Shown one piece after another: positions 27,392 to 41,400 of a DNA stretch of 64,000 bases. Below the pieces are notes generated by a model. It did not search any database. It saw nothing but the letters and a program-made list of their open reading frames with translations, and was not told the origin of the DNA. The translations under genes were made by a program, and so were the position numbers. This DNA comes from Hippophae tibetana. Its lineage: Eukaryota > Streptophyta > Magnoliopsida > Rosales > Elaeagnaceae. The stretch's first letter is position 1; every line of letters begins with the position of its first letter. The stretch is taken from NCBI GenBank assembly GCA_037013495.1, contig CM072801.1, positions 77,237,816 through 77,301,815 on the forward strand, read 5' to 3'.

Positions 27392-30001
27392 CCAGATTCT
27401 TCGCCTAAAGGATATAAATCATATGGAATCATACCTATGGTTTCTGAAAATAGGTTCTCTACATGCTTCTTTCCGTTTTCTAATCTTATATTTTTACAAA
27501 ACATCATTATTTGATTGTTTATTTTGTTTTTGAGTCATAAATCACCTAAAATAGAAGGAATGTTCCCCATCAAGTCTTGCATTTTCTTTGAATATTTTAG
27601 TCGTTGTTTTCGTCATTTGATTTATTTTTGCATTTTGCTGGGAATTCTTTCTATCATTTTCTTGTTAATTTATTTATGTGTTTCATTTCTCTTTGTTCTT
27701 CTAAAAAACAAGAGAGTTGTTGAAATTAATAGTTTCGAAAAAATTACTTAAATTTGGGTTGAAACTTTAAACTGTTATAACTTTTAATTCATGCATCACA
27801 AACGACTATTATAATGAATCAAATTGAACCTCGTTGCGAATCCTACAAAGAGAACGTAGCATTATTTAATTTCTATTTGTTTTTGAACCAAAATTCCTTC
27901 ATTTAACTAAATTAAATACGTCTAAATATTTGGTCGTACCATATGGAGTTGTTTTGGGTTCTTGTTCCTTAGGCTTCAATTACCATCATCTTAACCACAT
28001 TCATAGTTATTCAATCGTTCCATTTTCTTGGTGTTCCTATATTCCCAGATTCATCGCCTAAAGGATATAAATCATATGGAATCATACGCATGGTTTCTGA
28101 AAATAGGTTCTCTACATGCTTCTATCCGTTTTCTAATCTTATATTTTTACAAAACATCATTCTTTGATTGTTTATTTTGTTTTTGAGTCATAAATCACCT
28201 AAAATAGAAGGAATTTTCCCCATCAAGTCTTGCATTTTCATTGAATATTTTTGTCGTTGTTTTCGTCATTGGATTTATTTTTGCTTTTTCCTGGGAATTC
28301 TTCCAATCATTTTCTTGTTAATTTATTTATGTGTTTAATTTCTGTTTGTTCTTCTAAAAAACAAGAGAGATGTTGCAATTAACTATTTCGAAAAAAGAAC
28401 TTAAATTTGGTTTGAAACTTTAAACTATTATAACTTTTAATTCATTCATCCAAACGACTATTATATTAAATCAAATCGAACCTCGTTGCGAATCCTACAA
28501 AGACAATGTTGCATTATTTAATTTCTATTTGTTTTTAAACCAAAATTCCATCATTTAACCCAATTAAATACGTCTAAAAATTTGGTCGTACCATATGGAT
28601 TTGTTTTGGGTTCTTGTTCCTTAGGCTTCAATTGCGATCATCTTAACCACATTCATAGTTATTCATTCGTTCCTATTTCATGGTGTTCCTATGTTCCCAG
28701 ATTCTTTACCAAAAGGATATAAGTCATATGGAATCATAGCCATCGTTTCTGAAAATAGGTTCTCTACATGCTTCTATCTGTTTTCTAATCTTATATTTTT
28801 ACAAAACATCATTATATGATTGTTTATTGTGTTTTTGAGTCATAAATCACCTAAAATAGAAGGAATTTTCCCCATCAAGTCTTGCATTTTCTTTGAATAT
28901 TTTTGTCGTTGTTTTCGTCATTTGATTTATTTTTGCATTTTGCTGGGAATTCTTCCTATCATTTTCTTGGTCATTTATTTATGTGTTTAACTTCTCTTTG
29001 TTCTTCCAAAAAACAAGGAGATGTTGCAATTAATTGTTTCGAAAAAATAACAGATAATTTTTGTTGAAACTTTAAACTGTTGTAACTTTTAATTGATGCG
29101 TCGAAACGACTATTATAGTAAATCAAATCGAAGCTCGTTTCGATTCCTACAAAGACAATGTAGCATTATTTAATTTCTATTTGTTTTTGAACCAAAATTC
29201 CTTCATTTAACCCAATTACATACGTCTAAAAATTTGATCGTTCCATATGGAGTTGTTTTAGGTTCGTGTTCCTTAGGTTTCAATTACGATCATCTTAACC
29301 ACATTCATAGTTATTCATTCGTTCCTATTTCTTGGTGTTCCTATCTTCCCAAATTCTTCACCTAAAGGATATAAGTCATATGGAATCATAGCCATGGTTT
29401 CTGAAAATAGGTTCTCTACATGCTTCTATCTGTTTTCTAATGTTATATTTTTACAAAACATCATTACTTGATTGTTTATTGTGTTTTTGAGTCATAAATC
29501 ACCTAAAATAGAAGGAATTTTCCCCATCAAGTCTTGCATTTTATTTGAATATTTTTGTCGTTGTTTTCGTCATTGGATTTATTTTTGCATTTTGTTGGGA
29601 ATTCTACCTATCATTTTCTTGTTAATTTATTTATGTGTTTAATTTCTCTTTGTTCTTCTAAAAAACAAGAGAGTTGTTGCAATTAACTGTTCCGAAAAAA
29701 TAACTTAAATTTGGGTTGAAACTTTAAACTGTTATAACTTTTAATTCATGCATCACAAACGACTATTATAATGAATCAAATCGAACCTCGTTGCGAATCC
29801 TACAAACACAACGTAGCATTATTTAATTTCTATTTGTTTTTGAAGAAAAATTCCATCATATAACCCAATTACATACGTCAAAAAATTGGGTTGTACCATA
29901 TGGAGTTGTTTTGGGTCCTTGTTCCTTAGGCTTCAATTACCATCATCTTAACCACATTCATAGTTATTCAATCGTTCCTATTTCTTGGTGTTCCTATATT
30001 C
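27392..30001. repeat. HOR block 4, tetramer G-H-I-J copy 1 (2610 bp)
   Basis: Monomers start at 27392 (G), 28045 (H), 28697 (I: 'tttaccaaaagg', 'agccatcgtttctg') and 29349 (J: 'cccaaattcttcacc', 'tgcattttatttg'). It shares with copy 2 the variants 'ggaatgttccccatc' and 'atattttagtcg' in G, 'cgttccattttcttgg' between G and H, and 'ttggtcatttat' and 'gatgcgtcg' in I. The J monomer ends with an F-type tail. Confidence 0.95.
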
Positions 30002-32611
30002 CCAGATTCTTCGCCTAAAGGATATAAATCATATGGAATCATACCTATGGTTTCTGAAAATAGGTTCTCTACATGCTTCTATCCGTTTTCTAATCTTATA
30101 TTTTTACAAAACATCATTATTTGATTGTTTATTTTGTTTTTGAGTCATAAATCACCTAAAATAGAAGGAATGTTCCCCATCAAGTCTTGCATTTTCTTTG
30201 AATATTTTAGTCGTTGTTTTCGTCATTTGATTTATTTTTGCATTTTGCTGGGAATTCTTTCTATCATTTTCTTGTTAATTTATTTATGTGTTTCATTTCT
30301 CTTTGTTCTTCTAAAAAACAAGAGAGTTGTTGAAATTAATAGTTTCGAAAAAATTACTTAAATTTGGGTTGAAACTTTAAACTGTTATAACTTTTAATTC
30401 ATGCATCACAAACGACTATTATAATGAATCAAATTGAACCTCGTTGCGAATCCTACAAAGAGAACGTAGCATTATTTAATTTCTATTTGTTTTTGAACCA
30501 AAATTCCTTCATTTAACTAAATTAAATACGTCTAAATATTTGGTCGTACCATATGGAGTTGTTTTGGGTTCTTGTTCCTTAGGCTTCAATTACCATCATC
30601 TTAACCACATTCATAGTTATTCAATCGTTCCATTTTCTTGGTGTTCCTATATTCCCAGATTCATCGCCTAAAGGATATAAATCATATGGAATCATACGCA
30701 TGGTTTCTGAAAATAGGTTCTCTACATGCTTCTATCCGTTTTCTAATCTTATATTTTTACAAAACATCATTCTTTGATTGTTTATTTTGTTTTTGAGTCA
30801 TAAATCACCTAAAATAGAAGGAATTTTCCCCATCAAGTCTTGCATTTTCATTGAATATTTTTGTCGTTGTTTTCGTCATTGGATTTATTTTTGCTTTTTC
30901 CTGGGAATTCTTCCAATCATTTTCTTGTTAATTTATTTATGTGTTTAATTTCTGTTTGTTCTTCTAAAAAACAAGAGAGATGTTGCAATTAACTATTTCG
31001 AAAAAAGAACTTAAATTTGGTTTGAAACTTTAAACTATTATAACTTTTAATTCATTCATCCAAACGACTATTATATTAAATCAAATCGAACCTCGTTGCG
31101 AATCCTACAAAGACAATGTTGCATTATTTAATTTCTATTTGTTTTTAAACCAAAATTCCATCATTTAACCCAATTAAATACGTCTAAAAATTTGGTCGTA
31201 CCATATGGATTTGTTTTGGGTTCTTGTTCCTTAGGCTTCAATTGCGATCATCTTAACCACATTCATAGTTATTCATTCGTTCCTATTTCATGGTGTTCCT
31301 ATGTTCCCAGATTCTTTACCAAAAGGATATAAGTCATATGGAATCATAGCCATCGTTTCTGAAAATAGGTTCTCTACATGCTTCTATCTGTTTTCTAATC
31401 TTATATTTTTACAAAACATCATTATATGATTGTTTATTGTGTTTTTGAGTCATAAATCACCTAAAATAGAAGGAATTTTCCCCATCAAGTCTTGCATTTT
31501 CTTTGAATATTTTTGTCGTTGTTTTCGTCATTTGATTTATTTTTGCATTTTGCTGGGAATTCTTCCTATCATTTTCTTGGTCATTTATTTATGTGTTTAA
31601 CTTCTCTTTGTTCTTCCAAAAAACAAGGAGATGTTGCAATTAATTGTTTCGAAAAAATAACAGATAATTTTTGTTGAAACTTTAAACTGTTGTAACTTTT
31701 AATTGATGCGTCGAAACGACTATTATAGTAAATCAAATCGAAGCTCGTTTCGATTCCTACAAAGACAATGTAGCATTATTTAATTTCTATTTGTTTTTGA
31801 ACCAAAATTCCTTCATTTAACCCAATTACATACGTCTAAAAATTTGATCGTTCCATATGGAGTTGTTTTAGGTTCGTGTTCCTTAGGTTTCAATTACGAT
31901 CATCTTAACCACATTCATAGTTATTCATTCGTTCCTATTTCTTGGTGTTCCTATCTTCCCAAATTCTTCACCTAAAGGATATAAGTCATATGGAATCATA
32001 GCCATGGTTTCTGAAAATAGGTTCTCTACATGCTTCTATCTGTTTTCTAATGTTATATTTTTACAAAACATCATTACTTGATTGTTTATTGTGTTTTTGA
32101 GTCATAAATCACCTAAAATAGAATGAATTTTCCCCATCAAGTCTTGCATTTTATTTGAATATTTTTGTCGTTGTTTTCGTCATTGGATTTATTTTTGCAT
32201 TTTGTTGGGAATTCTACCTATCATTTTCTTGTTAATTTATTTATGTGTTTAATTTCTCTTTGTTCTTCTAAAAAACAAGAGAGTTGTTGCAATTAACTGT
32301 TCCGAAAAAATAACTTAAATTTGGGTTGAAACTTTAAACTGTTATAACTTTTAATTCATGCATCACAAACGACTATTATAATGAATCAAATCGAACCTCG
32401 TTGCGAATCCTACAAACACAACGTAGCATTATTTAATTTCTATTTGTTTTTGAAGAAAAATTCCATCATATAACCCAATTACATACGTCAAAAAATTGGG
32501 TTGTACCATATGGAGTTGTTTTGGGTCCTTGTTCCTTAGGCTTCAATTACCATCATCTTAACCACATTCATAGTTATTCAATCGTTCCTATTTCTTGGTG
32601 TTCCTATATTC
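30002..32611. repeat. HOR block 4, tetramer G-H-I-J copy 2 (2610 bp)
   Basis: Monomers start at 30002, 30655, 31307 and 31959. It is almost base-for-base identical to copy 1. A private change is 'agaatgaatttt' near 32121, where other copies read 'agaaggaatttt'. Confidence 0.95.
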
Positions 32612-35221
32612 CCAGATTCTTCGCCTAAAGGATATAAATCATATGGAATCATACCTATGGTTTCTGAAAATAGGTTCTCTACATGCTTCTATCCGTTTTC
32701 TAATCTTATATTTTTACAAAACATCATTATTTGATTGTTTATTTTGTTTTTGAGTCATAAATCACCTAAAATAGAAGGAATTTTCCCCATCAAGTCTTGC
32801 ATTTTCTTTGAATATTTTTGTCGTTGTTTTCGTCATTTGATTTATTTTTGCATTTTGCTGGGAATTCTTCCTATCATTTTCTTGTTAATTTATTTATGTG
32901 TTTCATTTCTCTTTGTTCTTCTAAAAAACAAGAGAGTTGTTGAAATTAATAGTTTCGAAAAAATTACTTAAATTTGCGTTGAAACTTTAAACTGTTATAA
33001 CTTTTAATTCATGCATCACAAACGACTATTATAATGAATCAAATTGAACCTCGTTGCGAATCCTACAAAGAGAACGTAGCATTATTTAATTTCTATTTGT
33101 TTTTGAACCAAAATTCCTTCATTTAACTAAATTAAATACGTCTAAATATTTGGTCGTACCATATGGAGTTGTTTTGGGTTCTTGTTCCCTAGGCTTCAAT
33201 TACCATCATCTTAACCACATTCATAGTTATTCAATCGTTCCAAGTTCTTGGTGTTTCTATATTCCCAGATTCATCGCCTAAAGGATATAAATCATATGGA
33301 ATCATACCCATGGTTTCTGAAAATAGGTTCTCTACATGCTTCTATCCGTTTTCTAATCTTATATTTTTACAAAACATCATTCTTTGATTGTTTATTTTGT
33401 TTTTGAGTCATAAATCACCTAAAATAGAAGGAATTTTCCCCATCAAGTCTTGCATTTTCATTGAATATTTTTGTCGTTGTTTTCGTCATTGGATTTATTT
33501 TTGCTTTTTCCTGGGAATTCTTCCAATCATTTTCTTGTTAATTTATTTATGTGTTTAATTTCTGTTTGTTCTTCTAAAAAACAAGAGAGATGTTGCAATT
33601 AACTATTTTGAAAAAAGAACTTAAATTTGGTTTGAAACTTTAAACTATTATAACTTTTAATTCATTCATCCAAACGACTATTATATTAAATCAAATCGAA
33701 CCTCGTTGCGAATCCTACAAAGACAATGTTGCATTATTTAATTTCTATTTGTTTTTGAACCAAAATTCCATCATTTAACCCAATTAAATACGTCTAAAAA
33801 TTTGGTCGTACCATATGGATTTGTTTTGGGTTCTTGTTCCTTAGGCTTCAATTGCGATCATCTTAACCACATTCATAGTTATTCATTCGTTCCTATTTCA
33901 TGGTGTTCCTATGTTCCCAGATTCTTTACCAAAAGGATATAAGTCATATGGAATCATAGCCATCGTTTCTGAAAATAGGTTCTCTACATGCTTCTATCTG
34001 TTTTCTAATCTTATATTTTTACAAAACATCATTATATGATTGTTTATTGTGTTTTTGAGTCATAAATCACCTAAAATAGAAGGAATTTTCCCTATCAAGT
34101 CTTGCATTTTCTTTGAATATTTTTGTCGTTGTTTTCGTCATTTGATTTATTTTTGCATTTTGCTGGGAATTCTTCCTATCATTTTCTTGGTAATTTATTT
34201 ATGTGTTTAACTTCTCTTTGTTCTTCTAAAAAACAAGGAGATGTTGCAATTAACTGTTTCGAAAAAATAACAGATAATTTTTGTTGAAACTTTAAACTGT
34301 TGTAACTTTTAATTGATGCATCGAAACGACTATTATAATAAATCAAATCGAAGCTCGTTTCGATTCCTACAAAGACAATGTAGCATTATTTAATTTCTAT
34401 TTGTTTTTGAACCAAAATACCTTCATTTAACCCAATTACATACGTCTAAAAATTTGATCGTTCCATATGGAGTTGTTTTAGGTTCGTGTTCCTTAGGTTT
34501 CAATTACGATCATCTTAACCACATTCATAGTTATTCATTCGTTCCTATTTCTTGGTGTTCCTATCTTCCCAAATTCTTCACCTAAAGGATATAAGTCATA
34601 TGGAATCATAGCCATGGTTTCTGAAAATAGGTTCTCTACATGCTTCTATCTGTTTTCTAATGTTATATTTTTACAAAACATCATTACTTTATTGTTTATT
34701 GTGTTTTTGAGTCATAAATCACCTAAAATAGAAGGAATTTTCCCCATCAAGTCTTGCATTTTATTTGAATATTTTTGTCGTTGTTTTCGTCATTGGATTT
34801 ATTTTTGCATTTTGTTGGGAATTCTACCTATCATTTTCTTGTTAATTTATTTATGTGTTTAATTTCTCTTTGTTCTTCTAAAAAACAAGAGAGTTGTTGC
34901 AATTAACTGTTCCGAAAAAATAACTTAAATTTGGGTTGAAACTTTAAACTGTTATAACTTTTAATTCATGCATCACAAACGACTATTATAATGAATCAAA
35001 TCGAACCTCGTTGCGAATCCTACAAACACAACGTAGCATTATTTAATTTCTATTTGTTTTTGAAGAAAAATTCCATCATATAACCCAATTACATACGTCA
35101 AAAAATTGGGTCGTACCATATGGAGTTGTTTTGGGTCCTTGTTCCTTAGGCTTCAATTACCATCATCTTAACCACATTCATAGTTATTCAATCGTTCCTA
35201 TTTCTTGGTGTTCCTATATTC
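32612..35221. repeat. HOR block 4, tetramer G-H-I-J copy 3 (2610 bp)
   Basis: Monomers start at 32612, 33265, 33917 and 34569. In G, H and I it carries the variants of the downstream pentamer rather than of copies 1 and 2: 'atatttttgtcg', 'aatttgcgttg', 'gttccctaggc', 'ccaagttcttggtg', 'ttggtaatttat'. Its J monomer still has the F-type tail found in copies 1 and 2, so this copy bridges the two haplotypes. Confidence 0.94.
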
Positions 35222-38200
35222 CCAGATTCTTCGCCTAAAGGATATAAATCATATGGAATCATACCTATGGTTTCTGAAAATAGGTTCTCTACATGCTTCT
35301 ATCCGTTTTCTAATCTTATATTTTTACAAAACATCATTATTTGATTGTTTATTTTGTTTTTGAGTCATAAATCACCTAAAATAGAAGGAATTTTCCCCAT
35401 CAAGTCTTGCATTTTCTTTGAATATTTTTGTCGTTGTTTTCGTCATTTGATTTATTTTTGCATTTTGCTGGGAATTCTTCCTATCATTTTCTTGTTAATT
35501 TATTTATGTGTTTCATTTCTCTTTGTTCTTCTAAAAAACAAGAGAGTTGTTGAAATTAATAGTTTCGAAAAAATTACTTAAATTTGCGTTGAAACTTTAA
35601 ACTGTTATAACTTTTAATTCATGCATCACAAACGACTATTATAATGAATCAAATTGAACCTCGTTGCGAATCCTACAAAGAGAACGTAGCATTATTTAAT
35701 TTCTATTTGTTTTTGAACCAAAATTCCTTCATTTAACTAAATTAAATACGTCTAAATATTTGGTCGTACCATATGGAGTTGTTTTGGGTTCTTGTTCCCT
35801 AGGCTTCAATTACCATCATCTTAACCACATTCATAGTTATTCAATCGTTCCAAGTTCTTGGTGTTTCTATATTCCCAGATTCATCGCCTAAAGGATATAA
35901 ATCATATGGAATCATACCCATGGTTTCTGAAAATAGGTTCTCTACATGCTTCTATCCGTTTTCTAATCTTATATTTTTACAAAACATCATTCTTTGATTG
36001 TTTATTTTGTTTTTGAGTCATAAATCACCTAAAATAGAAGGAATTTTCCCCATCAAGTCTTGCATTTTCATTGAATATTTTTGTCGTTGTTTTCGTCATT
36101 GGATTTATTTTTGCTTTTTCCTGGGAATTCTTCCAATCATTTTCTTGTTAATTTATTTATGTGTTTAATTTCTGTTTGTTCTTCTAAAAAACAAGAGAGA
36201 TGTTGCAATTAACTATTTCGAAAAAAGAACTTAAATTTGGTTTGAAACTTTAAACTATTATAACTTTTAATTCATTCATCCAAACGACTATTATATTAAA
36301 TCAAATCGAACCTCGTTGCGAATCCTACAAAGACAATGTTGCATTATTTAATTTCTATTTGTTTTTGAACCAAAATTCCATCATTTAACCCAATTAAATA
36401 CGTCTAAAAATTTGGTCGTACCATATGGATTTGTTTTGGGTTCTTGTTCCTTAGGCTTCAATTGCGATCATCTTAACCACATTCATAGTTATTCATTCGT
36501 TCCTATTTCATGGTGTTCCTATGTTCCCAGATTCTTTACCAAAAGGATATAAGTCATATGGAATCATAGCCATCGTTTCTGAAAATAGGTTCTCTACATG
36601 CTTCTATCTGTTTTCTAATCTTATATTTTTACAAAACATCATTATATGATTGTTTATTGTGTTTTTGAGTCATAAATCACCTAAAATAGAAGGAATTTTC
36701 CCTATCAAGTCTTGCATTTTCTTTGAATATTTTTGTCGTTGTTTTCGTCATTTGATTTATTTTTGCATTTTGCTGGGAATTCTTCCTATCATTTTCTTGG
36801 TAATTTATTTATGTGTTTAACTTCTCTTTGTTCTTCTAAAAAACAAGGAGATGTTGCAATTAACTGTTTCGAAAAAATAACAGATAATTTTTGTTGAAAC
36901 TTTAAACTGTTGTAACTTTTAATTGATGCATCGAAACGACTATTATAATAAATCAAATCGAAGCTCGTTTCGATTCCTACAAAGACAATGTAGCATTATT
37001 TAATTTCTATTTGTTTTTGAACCAAAATTCCTTCATTTAACCCAATTACATACGTCTAAAAATTTGATCGTTCCATATGGAGTTGTTTTAGGTTCGTGTT
37101 CCTTAGGCTTCAATTACGATCATCTTAACCACATTCATAGTTATTCATTCGTTCCTATTTCTTGGTGTTCCTATCTTCCCAAATTCTTTACCTAAAGGAT
37201 ATAAGTCATATGGAATCATAGCCATGGTTTCTGAAAATAGGTTCTCTACATGCTTCTATCTGTTTTCTAATGTTATATTTTTACAAAACATCATTACTTG
37301 ATTGTTTATTGTGTTTTTGAGTCATAAATCACCTAAAATAGAAGGAATTTTCCCCATCAAGTCGTGCATTTTATTTGAATATTTTTGTCGTTGTTTTCGT
37401 CATTGGATTTATTTTTGCATTTTGTTGGGAATTCTACCTATCATTTTCTTGTTAATTTATTTATGTGTTTAATTTCTCTTTGTTCTTCTAAAAAACAAGA
37501 GAGATGTTGCAATTAACAGTTTCGAAATATATCTGAAATTTGGTTTGAAACTTTAAACTGTTATAACTTTTAATTCATGCATCCAAACGACTATTATAAT
37601 GAATCAAATTGAACCTCTTTGCGAATCCTACAAAGAGAACGTAGCATTATTTAATTTCTCTTTGTTTTTGAACCAAAATTCCTTCATTTAACTAAATTAA
37701 ATACGTCTAAATATTTGGTCTTACCATATGGAGTTGTTTTAGGTTCTTGTTCCTTAAGCTTCAAATACAATCATCTTAACCACATTCCTAGTTATTCAAT
37801 CGTTCGAAGTTCTTGGTGTTTCTATATTCCCAGATTCTTCGCCTAAAGGATATAAGCCATATGGAATCATACCTATGGTTTCTGAAAATAGGTTCTCTAC
37901 ATGCTTCTATCTGTTTTCTAATCTTATATTTTTACAAAACATCATTATTTGATTGTTTATTGTGTTTTTGAGTCATAAATCACCTAAAATAGAAGGAATT
38001 TTCCCCATCAAGTCTTGCATTATCTTTGAATATTTTTGTCGTTATTTTCGTCATTTTATTTATTTTTTCATTTTGTTGGGAATTCTTCCTATCATTTTCT
38101 TGTTAATTTATTTATGTGTTTAATTTCTCTTTGTTCTTCTAAAAAACAAGAGAGTTGTTGCAATTAAATGTTCCGAAAAAATAACTTAAATTTGGGTTGA

Positions 38201-38482
38201 AACTTTAAACTGTTATAACTTTTAATTCATGCATCACAAACGACTATTATAATGAATCAAATCGAACCTCGTTGCGAATCCTACAAACACAACGTAGCAT
38301 TATTTAATTTCTATTTGTTTTTGAAGAAAAATTCCATCATATAACCCAATTACATACGTCAAAAAATTTGGTCGTACCATATGTAGTTGTTTTGGGTTCT
38401 TGTTCCTTAGGCTTCAATTACCATCATCTTACCCACATTCATAGTTATTCAATCGTTCCTATTTCTTGGTGTTCCTATATTC
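35222..38482. repeat. HOR block 4, pentamer G-H-I-J-F (3261 bp)
   Basis: Monomers start at 35222, 35875, 36527, 37179 and 37830. G-H-I match copy 3. The J monomer here continues into an unfused tail ('agagatgttgcaattaacag', 'cgaaatatatctg') like that of the D monomer at 22827, and is followed by a separate F monomer ('aagccatatgg', later 'gttccgaaaaaataac'). This looks like the unfused arrangement from which the tetramer's J/F fusion derives. Confidence 0.9.
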
Positions 38483-41400
38483 CCAGATTATTCGCCTAAA
38501 GGATATAAATCATATGGAATCATACCTATGGTTTCTGAAAATAGGTTCTCTACATGCTTCTATCCGTTTTCTAATCTTATATTTTTACAAAACATCATTA
38601 TTTGATTGTTTATTTTGTTTTTGAGTCATAAATCACCTAAAATAGAAGGAATTTTCCCCATCAAGTCTTGCATTTTCTTTGAATATTTTTGTCGTTGTTT
38701 TCGTCATTTGATTTATTTTTGCATTTTGCTGGGAATTCTTCCTATCATTTTCTTGTTAATTTATTTATGTGTTTCATTTCTCTTTGTTCTTCTAAAAAAC
38801 AAGAGAGTTGTTGAAATTAATAGTTTCGAAAAAATTACTTAAATTTGGGTTGAAACTTTAAACTGTTATAACTTTTAATTCATGCATCACAAACGACTAT
38901 TATAATGAATCAAATTAAACCTCGTTGCGAATCCTACAAAGAGAACGTAGCATTATTTAATTTCTATTTGTTTTTGAACCAAAATTCCTTCATTTAACTA
39001 AATTAAATACGTCTAAATATTTGGTCGTACCATATGGAGTTGTTTTGGGTTCTTGTTCCGTAGGCTTCAATTACCATCATCTTAACCACATTCATAGTTA
39101 TTCAATCGTTCCAAGTTCTTGGTGTTTCTATATTCCCAGATTCATCGCCTAAAGGATATAAATCATATGGAATCATACCCATGGTTTCTGAAAATAGGTT
39201 CTCTACATGCTTCTATCCGTTTTCTAATCTTATATTTTTACAAAACATCATTCTTTGATTGTTTATTTTGTTTTTGAGTCATAAATCACCTAAAATAGAA
39301 GGAATTTTCCCCATCAAGTCTTGCATTTTCATTGAATATTTTTGTCGTTGTTTTCGTCATTGGATTTATTTTTGCTTTTTTCTGGGAATTCTTCCAATCA
39401 TTTTCTTGTTAATTTATTTATGTGTTTAATTTCTGTTTGTTCTTCTAAAAAACAAGAGAGATGTTGCAATTAACTATTTCGAAAAAAGAACTTAAATTTG
39501 GTTTGAAACTTTAAACTATTATAACTTTTAATTCATTCATCCAAACGACTATTATATTAAATCAAATCGAACCTCGTTGCGAATCCTACAAAGACAATGT
39601 TGCATTATTTAATTTCTATTTGTTTTTGAAATAAAATTCCATCATTTAACCCAATTAAATACGTCTAAAAATTTGGTCGTACCATATGGATTTGTTTTGG
39701 GTTCTTGTTCCTTAGGCTTCAATTGCGATCATCTTAACCACATTCATAGTTATTCATTCGTTCCTATTTCATGGTGTTCCTATGTTCCCAGATTCTTTAC
39801 CAAAAGGATATAAGTCATATGGAATCATAGCCATCGTTTCTGAAAATAGGTTCTCTACATGCTTCTATCTGTTTTCTAATCTTATATTTTTACAAAACAT
39901 CATTATATGATTGTTTATTGTGTTTTTGAGTCATAAATCTCCTAAAATAGAAGGAATTTTCCCTATCAAGTCTTGCATTTTCTTTGAATATTTTTGTCGT
40001 TGTTTTCGTCATTTGATTTATTTTTGCATTTTGTTGGGAATTCTTCCTATCATTTTCTTGGTAATTTATTTATGTGTTTAACTTCTCTTTGTTCTTCTAA
40101 AAAACAAGGAGATGTTGCAATTAACTGTTTCGAAAAAATAACAGATAATTTTTGTTGAAACTTTAAACTGTTGTAACTTTTAATTGATGCATCGAAATGA
40201 CTATTATAATAAATCAAATCGAAGGTCGTTTCGATTCCTACAAAGAAAATGTAGCATTATTTAATTTCTATTTGTTTTTGAACCAAAATTCCTTCATTTA
40301 ACCCAATTACATACGTCTACAAATTTGGTCGTTCCATATGGAGTTGTTTTAGGTTCGTGTTCCTTAGGCTTCAATTACGATCATCTTAACCACATTCATA
40401 GTTATTCAATCGTTCCTATTTCTTGGTGTTCCTATATTCCTAGATTCATCGCCTAAAGGATATAAATCATATGGAATCATACCCATGGTTTCTGAAAATA
40501 GGTTCCCTACATGCTTCTATCCGTTTTCTAATCTTATATTTTTACAAAACATCATTCTTTGATTGTTTATTTTGTTTTTGAGTCATAAATCACCTAAAAT
40601 AGAAGGAATTTTCCCCATCAAGTCTTGCATTTTCATTGAATATTTTTGTCGTTGTTTTCGTCATTGGATTTATTTTTGCATTTTCCTGGGAATTCTTCCA
40701 ATCATTTTCTTGTTAATTTAATTATGTGTTTAATTTTTGTGTGTTCTTCTAAAAAACAAGAGAGATGTTGCAATTAACTATTTCGAAAAAAGAACTTAAA
40801 TTTGGTTTGAAACTTTAAACTATTATAACTTTTAATTCATTCATCCAAACGACTATTATATTAAATCAAATCGAACCTCGTTGCGAATCCTACAAAGACA
40901 ATGTTGCATTATTTAATTTCTATTTGTTTTTGAACCAAAATTCCATCATTTAACCCAATTAAATACGTCTAAAAATTTGGTCGTACCATATGGATTTGTT
41001 TTGGGTTCTTGTTCCTAAGGCTTCAATTGCGATCATCTTAACCACATTCATAGTTATTCATTCGTTCCTATTTCATGGTGTTCCTATGTTCCCAGATTCT
41101 TTACCAAAAGGATATAAGTCATATGGAATCATAGCCATCGTTTCTGAAAATAGGTTCTCTACATGCTTCTATCTGTTTCCTAATCTTATATTTTTACAAA
41201 ACATCATTATTTGATTGTTTATTGTGTTTTTGAGTCATAAATCTCCTAAAATAGAAGGAATTTTCCCCATCAAGTCTTGCATTTTCTTTGAATATTTTTT
41301 ACTCGTTGTTTTCGTCATTGGATTTATTTTTTCATTTTGTTGGGAATTCTTCCTATCATTTTCTTGTTAATTTATTTATGTGTTTAATTTCTCTTTGTTC

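Noticed and set aside
27515-27751. Recurring 78-codon open frame in G monomers (also at 24253, 30125, 32735, 35345, 38606, 41870)
   Set aside because: It starts at TTG, not ATG, it lies wholly inside the repeat, it is open only in some monomer types, and its hydrophobic composition follows from T-rich DNA. Monomers of other types break it with stops or indels. There is no sign of constraint on protein sequence.
34614-34862. 82-codon ATG frame (similar at 42445 and 44400)
   Set aside because: It is open only because 'cattacttgattg' or 'cattctttgattg' became 'cattactttattg' or 'cattcttttattg', which removes a stop codon in that monomer. Chance opening is the simplest explanation.
40990-41214. 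74-codon ATG frame
   Set aside because: It depends on 'atggatttg' plus a local indel-free stretch in one monomer and is closed in sister monomers. No coding signature is present.
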